Origin: Sansalvadorimonas sp965221135
GTDB taxonomy: Bacteria; Pseudomonadota; Gammaproteobacteria; Pseudomonadales; Endozoicomonadaceae
Reading direction: 5' to 3'
DNA length: 64,000 nt
Assembly: GCA_965221135.1 (NCBI GenBank)
Contig: CBDCRZ010000109.1
Coordinates: 7,625-71,624, forward strand
This document shows, one piece after another, positions 8,011 to 17,403 of the stretch. The translations under genes were made by a program, and so were the position numbers. The notes beneath the pieces are model-generated. The model did not search any database and was not told the origin of the DNA. It worked only from the letters and a program-made list of their open reading frames with translations. The first letter of the stretch is position 1. Every line of letters begins with the position of its first letter.

Positions 8011-8795
8011 TGATCAGGCTGACATTGTTGGGTACAGGCAGCGCTGGTGGCTTGCCGGTTTATGGTTGCGACTGCAAAGCCTGTGAGCGTGCAACATCAG
8101 AGCCTGGGTTTGTGCGAAGACAGTGTTCAGCTGAGGTGCAATTGAATGATGTTCGGCTGCTGGTGGATGCCGGGTTGAGTGATCTTCCAGAGCGGTATCC
8201 TCCCGGTAGCCTGAATGGTTTGTTGCTGACTCACTACCATGTGGATCATGTACAGGGCTTGTTCCACTGGCGTTGGGGCAAGTCTGACACAATCAAAGTG
8301 TACGGCCCGGATGACCCGGAAGGTTGTGCAGACCTGCTGAAACATCCGGGGCTGTTTGATTTCAACTCTACTTTTACGGCTTTTCAGTCGCTGGAATTTT
8401 CCGGTGTTGAACAGACTCTGACCGTGACTCCTTTACCCCTGACGCACTCAAAACCAGTGTTTGGGTACTGCCTGCAAACAGGTCAGGCTTGTAAGCTTGC
8501 ATACCTGACAGATACGGTCGGCCTGCCCGAACAGACTTTTGACTGGATGCTGCGAAATAAGGTGACCACCGCTGTTCTCGACTGCACTCATCCCCCTTCA
8601 AATAAACGTCCGCGAAACCATAATGACCTGAATATGGTTCTTGAACTGTTCGACAAGTTTTTCGAGAACGGGTTACCAGTAAAAATAATTCTGACTCATA
8701 TCAGCCACGAGCTGGATTGCTGGCTTCTGGAACACCCAAACACTCTGCCAGATGGTGTTTCGGTGGCTAAAGATGGTGATGTGATCGAGGTGTAA
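8010..8795 (+). CDS. phnP: PhnP, cyclic ribose phosphate phosphodiesterase
   Basis: PhnP opens 5-phosphoribosyl 1,2-cyclic phosphate, the product of PhnJ. It is a metallo-beta-lactamase-fold enzyme of 261 aa. The catalytic metal motif is HYHVDHVQGL. Cys20, Cys22 and Cys25 (CDCKAC) form the extra structural zinc site typical of PhnP, with a late His in LTHISHE. The start overlaps the phnN stop by one base. It is the last gene of the operon; no clear terminator is visible in the 142 bp that follow. Confidence 0.93.
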   Translation: MIRLTLLGTGSAGGLPVYGCDCKACERATSEPGFVRRQCSAEVQLNDVRLLVDAGLSDLPERYPPGSLNGLLLTHYHVDHVQGLFHWRWGKSDTIKVYGPDDPEGCADLLKHPGLFDFNSTFTAFQSLEFSGVEQTLTVTPLPLTHSKPVFGYCLQTGQACKLAYLTDTVGLPEQTFDWMLRNKVTTAVLDCTHPPSNKRPRNHNDLNMVLELFDKFFENGLPVKIILTHISHELDCWLLEHPNTLPDGVSVAKDGDVIEV

Positions 8796-8937
8796 GCTCA
8801 ATACCAGTCTGTGTCCTCTTTACACTCTGCGGCCTGTGTTTGCTCCTTCCTATACTCTGGTTTGCTGTGACAGACTGCACCTAAATGGGGCGTAGTCATT
8901 TATCCCCTGCTGTTTAATTAAAAGGCCGCTTATACCG

Positions 8938-9828
8938 ATGGAACGTTTCTCCCATTTTAAGGCTGACTTTGTTCTGCTTCTGGTCACCATACTGGCAGCG
9001 CTGGGTTGGATATTTTCCAAAGAAGCTTTAGCGGAAATGCCGCCTCTATTATTTATTGGCGTGCGTTTTCTTGCGGCGGGGCTGTTCTTGTTTCTTATCC
9101 ACAGGAATAGTTGGAAGACACTTAGACAAAGCCCGAAATGTATACGTGTCTGGTTAACCGGTCTTGTTATGGCGGCAGCCCTGCTGTCCTGGATTACCGG
9201 GTTGGCACGCACAGAGAATATTGGTGTCGGGGCATTTATTACCATTATGGGCGTACTGTTTGTCCCCATGATGGCCTGGGTTCTGTTCCGTTCTGCCATT
9301 AATACAAGCACCTGGATGGCACTGCCTGTTGCGGCGGGGGGACTCGCTCTTCTGTCATTGGGAGGCCGTTCACTGGACGGCGGGTTTCAGGCAGACCCTG
9401 GCCTGGTCTGGTTCATGTCTGCATCCTTCCTGTTTGCGTTGCACTTCACCCTGCTGTCCCGATTGGCTGGCAGTGTTTCAGCGATACCTCTAACGGCAGC
9501 ACAGCTGGTGGTTGTGGGTGTTGCCGGGTTAATTGTGTCAGCCTTAACGGAAACATGGCCTGATAGCGTTTCTACCGAAATCTGGTGGTGGGTACTGGCC
9601 AGTACTTTGATTGGCACCAGTCTGAGATTCTCACTGCAGACCTACGGTCAGAGCCTTGCTCCGGTCAGTCATGCCGCATTGATTATGATTCTTGAGCCCG
9701 TCTGGACAGCGACCGCCGCTGCTTTCTGGTTTGGTGAAACTATGGATCAGCAGCAAGTCATCGGGTGTTTCCTGATCTTCAGTGCTCTGATTATTGGCCG
9801 CTGGCGGTTGTTGTTTAGGGGTTCCTAA
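8938..9828 (+). CDS. EamA/DMT-family membrane transporter
   Basis: The 296-aa protein has about ten hydrophobic segments in two halves, the layout of the drug/metabolite exporter superfamily with two EamA domains. Typical features are the early LGWIFSKEAL and RFLAAGLFLFL and, in the second half, SLAPVSHAALIMILEPVWTATAAAFWFGE, close to the EamA repeat signature. Substrate cannot be told. It follows phnP by 142 bp on the same strand but is probably separate, and ends at a hairpin shared with the convergent LPMO gene. Confidence 0.85.
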   Translation: MERFSHFKADFVLLLVTILAALGWIFSKEALAEMPPLLFIGVRFLAAGLFLFLIHRNSWKTLRQSPKCIRVWLTGLVMAAALLSWITGLARTENIGVGAFITIMGVLFVPMMAWVLFRSAINTSTWMALPVAAGGLALLSLGGRSLDGGFQADPGLVWFMSASFLFALHFTLLSRLAGSVSAIPLTAAQLVVVGVAGLIVSALTETWPDSVSTEIWWWVLASTLIGTSLRFSLQTYGQSLAPVSHAALIMILEPVWTATAAAFWFGETMDQQQVIGCFLIFSALIIGRWRLLFRGS

Positions 9829-9835
9829 GTTGAGA

Positions 9836-9872
9836 GGAGTCACTGTCTTCTTTTAAAGAAGAAAGTGACTCC
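9836..9872. terminator. Bidirectional hairpin between the DMT gene and the LPMO gene
   Basis: GGAGTCACT at 9836 pairs with AGTGACTCC ending at 9872; between them TCTTCTTT and AAAGAAGA extend the stem. It sits between convergent genes, so it can serve both, though no long T-run follows. Confidence 0.6.
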
Positions 9873-9894
9873 ATTCAAACCCGACCCATCAAGC

Positions 9895-11148
9895 TTATTT
9901 TTTAATCCAGGCATCCTGCCAGCTCAGGCCTGTGCCGGGAGCGTAATGCAGATTAGACGGGATATTACACCAGCCAGAATAAGGGAATGGCTTGCATTCA
10001 TAGACGTTGTCATCGCTGCCTAAGACCAAAGTTCCGGGCTTGTATGTACCGCGACCTTCAGGGTATACGAATTCATAATCAGGTTTGGGTGGTAGCTCAT
10101 CTTTTTTGATGATTGATGTTGAAAAGCTGTAACCCTCTTTCTGGGCCCAGACCTGATTGGCAAAGACATTCTCCTTGTTGTACATCAGGTGGTTCATGGA
10201 TTCACTCCATACACCAATAAAGACCGTGTCCTGATTTTTGTCGTTTACCTTTAATGCAAGCTCCTGAGCCCATTCGTCGAGTCCTCGGTTGGCTGTGGTG
10301 ACTGTTAAACGTTCATCAACACCCTCACCATTATCTTGGAAAAGGCGGAAGCGAGCAGAGTCACCGGCCTCGGCTATGTCGTGTGCTGAGGTCACATAGT
10401 TGCCAATGTTAACCAGTGTTGGTGCGGGCTCTGGCTCTGGCTCCGGAGTTGGGGCAGGATCTGGTGTGGGTGGAGGTGTCGTGTTTGTTTCCGTAAATGC
10501 AATATCAGAGCAGTTATAGAAGCCTTCACCTGCAGCATCGTCCCGTTGCCAGCGGACAAGCAAGATCCCTGTGCCTGTACGGTTCTCTGGAATGGTGATA
10601 TCCATGGAGTAGAAGCCGTTTTCAACCGCAATATTTCCATAACTGGCGATAAGATCCAGATCGTCCCAGTCTAGCTTTTGAGTTGATGAATCAAAACCTT
10701 CATGAGACAGGTAAATACGCCAGAAGCTTGGGCTGTGAGGAGCTGTTGCACGGAATTTTAAAGAGTGTACGCCAGCTGTCATTGTTGTTTTCTGCCAGTG
10801 TTGCGAGGGGAGATCAATACCTGACTTGGCAGATGCTCCTGCGCTGCAAAGGGTGCCGTCTTTGACTGTGGCTTTTATCGCTGCTTCATTTCTGAAGTCT
10901 TGAACATTGGCAGAGAATTCGTTCTTCTGCACAAATGGGTAGGTCCCTGACTCAAGGAATGCTGCGCGGCAGGCGCTGTTGGGAATGGTTGAGCCATCAG
11001 CGGAGCTCCAGTAACCACCATCTTCTGCACATATTGTTTGTCGGGCTTTTGGATAATCTGTCCAGCCGTGTCCGTGGGTGAGGCCAGATAGCGCTATCAC
11101 CGAAAAGGACACAGTTCGCAAGAAGTCTGTTTTATTTATTGTTTTCAT
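9895..11148 (-). CDS. Secreted AA10 lytic polysaccharide monooxygenase with chitin-binding module
   Basis: A signal peptide (residues 1-26) precedes His27-Gly-Trp, the expected N-terminal histidine of a copper LPMO once cleaved; the WTDYPKARQTIC that follows is AA10-like. The second histidine of the copper brace is probably in ATAPHSPSFW. After the catalytic domain come a Pro/Glu linker (PTPDPAPTPEPEPEPAP), a middle domain, and a C-terminal carbohydrate-binding module (GTYKPGTLVLGSDDNVYECK, YSGWCN) like those of chitin-active enzymes. At 417 aa the layout recalls GbpA. The leader ends in GLTHG rather than Ala-x-Ala, so cleavage at His27 is inferred. Chitin is the probable substrate. Confidence 0.87.
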   Translation of the reverse strand: MKTINKTDFLRTVSFSVIALSGLTHGHGWTDYPKARQTICAEDGGYWSSADGSTIPNSACRAAFLESGTYPFVQKNEFSANVQDFRNEAAIKATVKDGTLCSAGASAKSGIDLPSQHWQKTTMTAGVHSLKFRATAPHSPSFWRIYLSHEGFDSSTQKLDWDDLDLIASYGNIAVENGFYSMDITIPENRTGTGILLVRWQRDDAAGEGFYNCSDIAFTETNTTPPPTPDPAPTPEPEPEPAPTLVNIGNYVTSAHDIAEAGDSARFRLFQDNGEGVDERLTVTTANRGLDEWAQELALKVNDKNQDTVFIGVWSESMNHLMYNKENVFANQVWAQKEGYSFSTSIIKKDELPPKPDYEFVYPEGRGTYKPGTLVLGSDDNVYECKPFPYSGWCNIPSNLHYAPGTGLSWQDAWIKK

Positions 11149-11545
11149 ATTTACTCATTAATTCCTTTTTGAGTCATTTTTCACGAGCAGAAGAGCATGA
11201 CTCCCTGACATGTTTCATCACCGATCTACCAATACTGGTGAGGTCGCAAATAGTATAATTAAGAGTCGATTCTGGAACCGCTGCTAAGATTTCATGGTGT
11301 GACGGTGTCATAGCTTTCGACAGATAACTGCTTTCTGATATGTGTTTTTTGAGACTTGGTTTTTAAAGGCGGAAAGTCATTTTTTGGAGTTTGGGTTGAT
11401 AAAACTATGGCCAGCAACAAAAAATCGAATGTTTCCTGATTTTCATAACGATGATTATCGGTTACTGGCGGTTGCTGTTTCGGGGGGCTTATCTTCTAAG
11501 GGGCAGATTTCAAAGGTCAGCTTTAAGGGGACAGCTATATAGCTC
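11149..11545. other. Gene-free stretch between LPMO and alr
   Basis: About 400 bp that hold the upstream region of the reverse-strand LPMO gene. A 66-codon open frame at 11342-11542 has no ribosome site or family likeness. I see no repeat or RNA gene here. Confidence 0.6.
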
Positions 11546-12619
11546 TTAATCTACATAATGCACCGGCACACGCTTAAGGTTGCACAGAATTTCATAGGAA
11601 ATCGTGCCCGCATGGTGTGCTACTTCAGTTGCCGGTAGTGCGCCGCCCCAGAGTGTGACTGTGTCGCCTACCTTTGCATTGGGCAGGTGTGTTAAGTCCA
11701 CTGACATCATATCCATTGAGATACGTCCGAGAATACGGGTGCGCTGTCCGTTCACCAGTACCGGGCTGCCGCTGGGTGCGTGGCGTGGGTAGCCATCGCC
11801 ATAACCCACGGCCACGACACCGACGATGCATGGTCGGTCGGTGACGTAGGTTTGTCCGTAGCCAATGGGCATGCCTGCTTCCAGGTGACGAATAGCAAAC
11901 ACCTGGGAAGTGAGTTCCATCACCGGGCGCAGCTTGTCAGCCTGTGGGTGTGGTTCGGTAAAGGGCGAAGATCCGTAAAGCAACAGGCCGGGGCGTACCC
12001 AGTCACCGTATGCTTCGGGCCAGTGCAGTACGGCTGCAGAGTTGGACAGGCAGGTCTGCTCCGAGTGGTGGGCAATGCTGGTCTGGAAAGTTTTTATCTG
12101 TTTTATGGTGGCGGACTTCTCTGGCTCATCGGCGCAGGAGAAGTGAGTCATCAGCACCATGTCTTTGACTTTGCCGCTGGCCCACAGGGTTTTATAGGCG
12201 GGTTCCATTTCTTCGGGCAGAAAGCCTATGCGGTGCATGCCTGTATCCAGCTTCAGCCAGATGCTCAACGGTGAACCCTGCCATTTGAGCAGCATCTCAA
12301 TCTGTTCAGGCTGTTGGATTACGGTGGTCAGGTTGTAGTGTTCAATCTCTGGTAACTCATCCGAACTGTAAAAGCCTTCGAGCAGAAGAATAGGGCAGCG
12401 GATACCCGACTCCCGCAGCATGATGGCCTCTTCTATACAGGATACTGCAAGACTATCTATCTGTTCATCTTCCAGAGTCTGGGAGATGGGGATGGCCCCG
12501 TGACCATAGGCGTCTGCTTTGACAACACCAACCACTTTTTTGCCGGTTAACTGGCGGGTAAAGCGAAGATTGTGTCGTAAAGCTGATAAATTTATCGTGG
12601 CCTTGGTCGGGCGGCTCAT
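11546..12619 (-). CDS. alr: Alanine racemase
   Basis: Alanine racemase makes D-alanine for peptidoglycan using PLP. The PLP lysine lies in VVGVVKADAYGHG, and the catalytic tyrosine region is PIGYGQTYVTD. The C-terminal domain contains GRISMDMMSVDL, which is strongly conserved. I start it at 12619 (MSRPTKATINLSALRHN), giving 357 aa; an in-frame ATG at 12673 would add 18 residues without family support. A divergent Lrp-type gene begins 200 bp away, an arrangement like dadX with its regulator, so a catabolic DadX role is possible. Confidence 0.92.
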   Translation of the reverse strand: MSRPTKATINLSALRHNLRFTRQLTGKKVVGVVKADAYGHGAIPISQTLEDEQIDSLAVSCIEEAIMLRESGIRCPILLLEGFYSSDELPEIEHYNLTTVIQQPEQIEMLLKWQGSPLSIWLKLDTGMHRIGFLPEEMEPAYKTLWASGKVKDMVLMTHFSCADEPEKSATIKQIKTFQTSIAHHSEQTCLSNSAAVLHWPEAYGDWVRPGLLLYGSSPFTEPHPQADKLRPVMELTSQVFAIRHLEAGMPIGYGQTYVTDRPCIVGVVAVGYGDGYPRHAPSGSPVLVNGQRTRILGRISMDMMSVDLTHLPNAKVGDTVTLWGGALPATEVAHHAGTISYEILCNLKRVPVHYVD

Positions 12620-12818
12620 CTTTGAGGTGACTCCGGTTGTGAAAGCGTGAAACAATACGCCTCTTTTTAACATGATCAGGCTCAGTGGGAAATGCAGAGC
12701 CGTTCACTCTGATGTAAAAGCTCTCTGCTCAGTCATAAGAGCGCATGTTTTCCTTAAGTCTGCACTATTATTGATAGCTGTTTCCCGGCAGCCCTCACTC
12801 GTTGATCGTTTTCATATC

Positions 12819-13307
12819 ATGAGAAACCGCAAAGAAGTTACCCGACAGCTCGATCGGATTGATCGTAATATTCTTCGTATCCTGCAGGAGCAGGGGCGAA
12901 TATCTTACGTTGATCTGGCCGACAAGGTTGGGCTAAGCACGACGCCTTGCATGGAAAGGGTAAAACGCCTGGAACGTGAAGGTGTGATACAGGGGTACAG
13001 TGCTCGTTTGAACCCCGAATACCTGGAAGCAGGCCTGCTGGTATTTGTAGAAATCAGTCTGGAGACCAAGTCACCCGGTATTTTCGATGATTTTCGTCAG
13101 GCTGTGATTAACCTTCCTAACGTACAGGAGTGCCATCTTGTTTCCGGCAACTTCGACTACCTGTTGAAGGCTCGTATTTCTGAAATGGCCTCTTACCGAA
13201 AACTGCTGGGGGATATCCTCCTGCGGATGCCCGGCGTACGCGAATCCAAGAGTTACATTGTGATGGAAGAAGTGAAGGAGACCATGAATCTGCCTATCGC
13301 AGATTAA
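12819..13307 (+). CDS. Lrp/AsnC-family transcriptional regulator
   Basis: Residues 10-60 form the Lrp helix-turn-helix (LDRIDRNILRILQEQGRISYVDLADKVGLSTTPCMERVKRLE). The remainder is an AsnC/RAM ligand-binding domain (VQECHLVSGNFDYLLKARI). From the ATG at 12819 the protein is 162 aa, the usual Lrp length; the open frame extends to 12672 but the added residues do not fit the family. It is very like Lrp itself. The divergent position next to alr suggests control of alanine metabolism, as an inference. Confidence 0.88.
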   Translation: MRNRKEVTRQLDRIDRNILRILQEQGRISYVDLADKVGLSTTPCMERVKRLEREGVIQGYSARLNPEYLEAGLLVFVEISLETKSPGIFDDFRQAVINLPNVQECHLVSGNFDYLLKARISEMASYRKLLGDILLRMPGVRESKSYIVMEEVKETMNLPIAD

Positions 13308-13326
13308 GATTTTCTCATCGGTTCAT

Positions 13327-13376
13327 CACCCAATAAAAAACGAACAGCTTCAGGGCCGTTCGTTTTTTATTGGGTG
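13327..13376. terminator. Strong bidirectional terminator hairpin
   Basis: CACCCAATAAAAAACGAAC and its complement GTTCGTTTTTTATTGGGTG form a 19-bp stem with a 12-base loop, A-rich on one side and T-rich on the other. It separates the convergent lrp-like and PilZ genes. Confidence 0.85.
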
Positions 13377-13405
13377 AGAATGCTGTTCAGGTGGCCAGTA
13401 CGAGC

Positions 13406-13750
13406 CTAGAAGTCGCGGATAAAGTAGTTAAGGGCGACCTGATCCTGATCGGATATCTCTTCGATGTTAAAACCAGAACCAAAATCTTCACTGAAGCTGG
13501 ATGGCTGACTCCAGACGCATACAGCAGACATGGTGATGGAACGGGTTTTATCCAGCTCAGGCAGTTCCATGGTCAGGTTCAGCTTGGCAGATGCAGGAAG
13601 CTTCTCCGGACCAAGCAGCATAAAACCTTCTTTTGAGACATCAAAAATATGCCCCAGAGATGCACCCGTCTCGGTGAGGTAGACATTTGTGGTACAGCTC
13701 AGGCGCTTGCGCACATGGCGTCGACGTTCTGTAGAGGTCTCTGTTGTCAT
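13406..13750 (-). CDS. PilZ-domain protein
   Basis: A single PilZ domain of 114 aa. The cyclic-di-GMP binding signature is visible as the arginine cluster RRRHVRKR near residue 9 and DVSKEGF near residue 38. The start at 13750 is preceded on the reverse strand by AAAGGAGA; the frame could extend to 13855 but that adds a hydrophobic stretch foreign to the family. Likely a c-di-GMP receptor affecting motility or surface traits; the target cannot be told. Confidence 0.85.
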   Translation of the reverse strand: MTTETSTERRRHVRKRLSCTTNVYLTETGASLGHIFDVSKEGFMLLGPEKLPASAKLNLTMELPELDKTRSITMSAVCVWSQPSSFSEDFGSGFNIEEISDQDQVALNYFIRDF

Positions 13751-14061
13751 TCTATTGTTATCTCCTTTGTTCCAAGAGAATAACCAGAAGCACAGGGTCA
13801 GTACAAATATTGCTTTCAGGCATATTGAGCCCGGCCAATATTTCCATCGTCGCACTCTGCTTCGGAGTTTTGCCGCGAACGTTCAAGATTAAGCACCGAT
13901 CATGACCTTTCTGTGACCGTTCCGTGATTCTCTCCCTCATTTTTTCTATCAGACAGTTAATACAGATCCGGGTATTGCAGCTAAACTTTCAAAATGCCTC
14001 GATCGTCATCCCGGTCAATGGCAAGACCTATCAAATAAAGACGCGGCGGAGGGATCCCGCT

Positions 14062-15120
14062 ATGTTTCCTGAGATGAAAGATACGCGTACCTGCGAGTTG
14101 CACCTGTGGTCAGATGAACAAACAGGTCTGCAGGCTGTTGTTGCCATTCACGATACACGCAGAGGCCCGGCTTTGGGCGGCTGTCGATTTCATACTTACA
14201 TATCTACTGATGCAGCCATTGAAGATGCTGTGCGTCTGGCTCGTGGTATGAGTTACAAGGCTGCTCTGGCGGGCCTGGCTCAGGGGGGCGGTAAGGCGGT
14301 GATGATTGTTCCCCGGGAGTTAAAAGATCGTACGGCGTTGTTTCAGGCCTTCGGTCGTTTTGTTCACAGTCTCAACGGACGTTATATCACCGCTATGGAT
14401 ATGGGAACCACAACCGGTGATATGGATGCCATCGCACAGGTTACGCCTCATGTGACCTGCACATCGAGATTTGGTAACCCGGCCCCTTATACGGCACTGG
14501 GTGTGTTTCATGGCATCAAGGCGACGTTGCAGGCCTGTGGTGACCTTCCCAATGATCTATCAAAGGCACGCATTGCTGTTCAGGGATTAGGGCATGTGGG
14601 TTATGCCTTGTGTGAAAAACTCCACGCTGCCGGTGCTCAGCTGGTGGTCAGTGATATTGATGCACAACGTGCTCAAGTGTGTGAACAACAGTTTGGGGCA
14701 GAGGTGGTCAGCCCTCAGTTGATTCAAAATACAGAGTGCGATGTGTTCAGCCCCTGTGGTATGGGTGGCGTTCTGATGCCGGAGTCTATTCTGACTATGC
14801 AGTGTCGTGCGGTGGCCGGCTCAGCCAATAACCAGCTGGCAACACCGGAAGCCGGGTTAGCGCTGCATCGTCAGGGCATTCTTTATGCGCCGGATTATCT
14901 GGCGAATGCTGGTGGTCTGATTTACGCCTCTCTTACCCACAACGGGAAACCTGCACAGGAGATACACACTCGTATTCAGGCGATTGAAGGCACACTTCTT
15001 AAACTCTTCCAGCGTAATAAAACCAGTGGAGAACCTACCAGTCTGATTGCCGAACGCATGGCGGAAGACGTTCTGTATGGAGCAAGTGAGCGGATACTCA
15101 AACATAAGCTAAGCGCCTGA
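14062..15120 (+). CDS. Leucine/valine (Glu/Leu/Phe/Val) dehydrogenase
   Basis: NAD-dependent oxidative deamination of branched-chain amino acids to 2-oxo acids. The 352-aa protein has the substrate-binding DTRRGPALGGCR segment, the catalytic lysine region AGLAQGGGKAVMIV, and a Rossmann domain (VQGLGHVGYALCEKLHAAGA). From 14062 a GGAGG-like site precedes the ATG; the open frame upstream to 13924 is not supported. It directly precedes the 2-oxo acid dehydrogenase E1 genes, so leucine, valine and isoleucine are the probable substrates, and the locus would run from amino acid to acyl-CoA. Confidence 0.88.
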   Translation: MFPEMKDTRTCELHLWSDEQTGLQAVVAIHDTRRGPALGGCRFHTYISTDAAIEDAVRLARGMSYKAALAGLAQGGGKAVMIVPRELKDRTALFQAFGRFVHSLNGRYITAMDMGTTTGDMDAIAQVTPHVTCTSRFGNPAPYTALGVFHGIKATLQACGDLPNDLSKARIAVQGLGHVGYALCEKLHAAGAQLVVSDIDAQRAQVCEQQFGAEVVSPQLIQNTECDVFSPCGMGGVLMPESILTMQCRAVAGSANNQLATPEAGLALHRQGILYAPDYLANAGGLIYASLTHNGKPAQEIHTRIQAIEGTLLKLFQRNKTSGEPTSLIAERMAEDVLYGASERILKHKLSA

Positions 15121-15153
15121 TTCAGGCTGAGAGAACCCTATAGGGAGAGCATT

Positions 15154-16254
15154 ATGCCAACAACACTCGATGGTGGCGGACTGTTCCGGGTACATAGTGA
15201 AGATATACCCTTTGTACGCTATCTCAATCCGATGGGCGAACCTGTAAAAACACTGCCGGAGTGGACCGAAGATGGTTCAAAGCTGGTGGACTATTACCGG
15301 GCCATGGTGCGTGCCCGTGAAGCGGACCGTAAAGCCATAGCTCTGCAACGAACCGGGCAGCTTGGGACTTATCCGTCCTGTCTGGGGCAGGAAGCGCCGG
15401 GAGTGGTTTACGGTTCCTTAATGAGGAAAGACGATGTCCTCGTTCCCTATTACCGTGACCTTCCCGGGCAGCTGCTCAGAGGTGTAGAGCTTTCCGATAT
15501 CTATCTCTATTGGGGCGGTGATGAACGGGGCAGTGCCGGAGCTGGTTACGGCCAGGACTTCCCCAATTGTGTACCCATCGCGACTCAGGCTTGTCATGCC
15601 GTTGGCGTTGCCTCTGCTTTTCGTATTCGCAATGAACCCCGGGTAGTGGTGGCAACCTGCGGTGACGGCGCCACCTCTAAGGGCGACTTCCTTGAATCCC
15701 TGAACCTTGCCGGAGCCTGGCAGCTGCCGGTGGTATTCCTTGTGCTGAACAATCAATGGGCGATCTCTGTTCCCAGAAAAGTACAATCTGGTGCGCCAAC
15801 ATTGGCTCAAAAAGGCGCAGGTGCCGGTCTGCCCTGTGTGCAGGTGGATGGTAATGATGTGATTGCCCTTCATGACGTCATCGGTTCAGCTATTGAGCGT
15901 GCACGGTTGGGTAAAGGTGCCGTTGTGATTGAAGCGGTGACCTATCGGTTGGGAGACCACACAACAGCCGATGACGCCAGTCGTTACCGGGACAATGAAG
16001 AGCTACGCACAGCCTGGGAGGAAGAACCTGTTAAACGGCTGCAGATGTATCTTTTTAACCGGGGATTATGGAGCCCGGAGCAGGAGGCAGTATTGCAGGA
16101 ACAGATGAAGCAGGAGATTCAGAAAGCCGTTGAGGTGTACCAGTCCACACCAGAGCCTGAATTCAAAGATCTGTTTGAATACCACTACGCTGACACACCC
16201 ACCGGCCTGCGTCAGCAGCTGGAGGAAATGCAGGGAGATGTTTCCCATGGCTAA
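15154..16254 (+). CDS. bkdA1: Branched-chain 2-oxo acid dehydrogenase E1, alpha subunit
   Basis: Thiamine diphosphate-dependent decarboxylase alpha subunit, 366 aa. The ThDP motif runs from GDGATSKGDFLESLNLAG to NNQWAIS. The early segment YPSCLGQEA is the usual QEA region of E1 alpha, and YRLGDHTTADDASRYR is the phosphorylation-loop equivalent, better matched to branched-chain than pyruvate enzymes. An AGGGAGAG site precedes the ATG. It overlaps the E1 beta start by eight bases. Confidence 0.87.
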   Translation: MPTTLDGGGLFRVHSEDIPFVRYLNPMGEPVKTLPEWTEDGSKLVDYYRAMVRAREADRKAIALQRTGQLGTYPSCLGQEAPGVVYGSLMRKDDVLVPYYRDLPGQLLRGVELSDIYLYWGGDERGSAGAGYGQDFPNCVPIATQACHAVGVASAFRIRNEPRVVVATCGDGATSKGDFLESLNLAGAWQLPVVFLVLNNQWAISVPRKVQSGAPTLAQKGAGAGLPCVQVDGNDVIALHDVIGSAIERARLGKGAVVIEAVTYRLGDHTTADDASRYRDNEELRTAWEEEPVKRLQMYLFNRGLWSPEQEAVLQEQMKQEIQKAVEVYQSTPEPEFKDLFEYHYADTPTGLRQQLEEMQGDVSHG

Positions 16255-17305
16255 TGCTGTGACTAATTCTCTTGAGAGCAGGACGCATACTCAAGTGCAG
16301 ACCCACACTTACACAAACAAGTCTGAGACAGACGAGAAGAAAACGCTTATTGAAGCAGTGAACAGCGCACTCGACCATGCCATGGCTGATGACCATGATG
16401 TGGTGGTTCTGGGGGAAGATGTTGGTACCAACGGTGGTGTCTTTCGTGCCACTCAAGGCCTGAAAGATAAATATGGCTTAAAGCGGGTGATGGACACGCC
16501 TCTCGCGGAAACATTAATTGCCGGTATGACGGTGGGTATGGCGACACAGGGTTTAAAGCCTGTCGCAGAAGTGCAGTTTATGGGCTTTGTGTTCGGCTGT
16601 ATGGAGCAGTTGGTGACTCATGCTGCCCGTATGAGAAACCGGACCCGTGGTCGTTTAACCTGCCCAATGGTGATTCGTGCGCCCTTTGGTGGTGGCATTC
16701 ATGCGCCGGAACATCACTCGGAAAGCACTGAAGCGCTGTTTGCTCATATTCCGGGCTTACGTGTGGTGATTCCTTCATCGCCTGTGCGTGCGTATGGGTT
16801 GTTACGTTCGGCCATTGATAACCCGGACCCGGTTATTTTTCTGGAGCCCAAAAGAATTTATCGGGTACAGAAGCAAACACTTCCCAAAGAAGGAAGCCGT
16901 TTACCACTGGATACCTGTTTCACTTTGCGCGAAGGCAGTGATATCACTCTGGTGACCTGGGGTGCCTGTGTACGTGAATGTCAGGAAGCAGCCCGAACTC
17001 TTGCTGAGGAAGGTATGAGTGTGGAGTTAATTGATGTAGCGACTATCAAGCCTTTGGATATGGATACGATTCTGGCCTCAGTCCGCAAAACGGGCCGCTG
17101 TGTAATAGTTCACGAAGCAGCCCGCAGCTTTGGAGTTGGGGCAGAGATTGCAGCGCGGGTGTCGACTGAACTCTTCTATGAGTTACAGGCTCCGGTGCAG
17201 CGTGTGGCGGGTTACGATATTACCATGCCTTACTACCGTATGGAGCAACACTACATGCCGAGTGCCGAACGTATTGTATCAGCTTGTCGGCTTGCTGCTA
17301 ATTAG
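16247..17305 (+). CDS. bkdA2: Branched-chain 2-oxo acid dehydrogenase E1, beta subunit
   Basis: Transketolase-like beta subunit. Conserved blocks include VVVLGEDVGTNGGVFRATQGL, PLAETLIAGMTVGMA, the GGGIHAPEHHSES segment and the C-terminal VHEAARSFGVGAEIAA. I chose the ATG at 16247, with GGGAG ten bases upstream; 16238 is an alternative. Unlike most family members there is a 30-residue Thr/Ser-rich leader before the core. The E2 gene normally follows directly, but here it lies 3.1 kb further on. A decayed copy of this gene's 3' part lies at about 17859-17916. Confidence 0.88.
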   Translation: MANAVTNSLESRTHTQVQTHTYTNKSETDEKKTLIEAVNSALDHAMADDHDVVVLGEDVGTNGGVFRATQGLKDKYGLKRVMDTPLAETLIAGMTVGMATQGLKPVAEVQFMGFVFGCMEQLVTHAARMRNRTRGRLTCPMVIRAPFGGGIHAPEHHSESTEALFAHIPGLRVVIPSSPVRAYGLLRSAIDNPDPVIFLEPKRIYRVQKQTLPKEGSRLPLDTCFTLREGSDITLVTWGACVRECQEAARTLAEEGMSVELIDVATIKPLDMDTILASVRKTGRCVIVHEAARSFGVGAEIAARVSTELFYELQAPVQRVAGYDITMPYYRMEQHYMPSAERIVSACRLAAN

Positions 17306-17403
17306 AGAGATGATTAGAGAGCTGCTTGTCCACATGCAAGCGTGTAATCAGAATTTCTGCACCTATACTCTGCGCCGGATTCAAAACCAGTAGTGGGAAT
17401 GTT

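Noticed and set aside
11342..11542. 66-codon open frame in the LPMO-alr gap
   Set aside because: No ribosome site, no recognisable sequence, and unusual composition for a protein.
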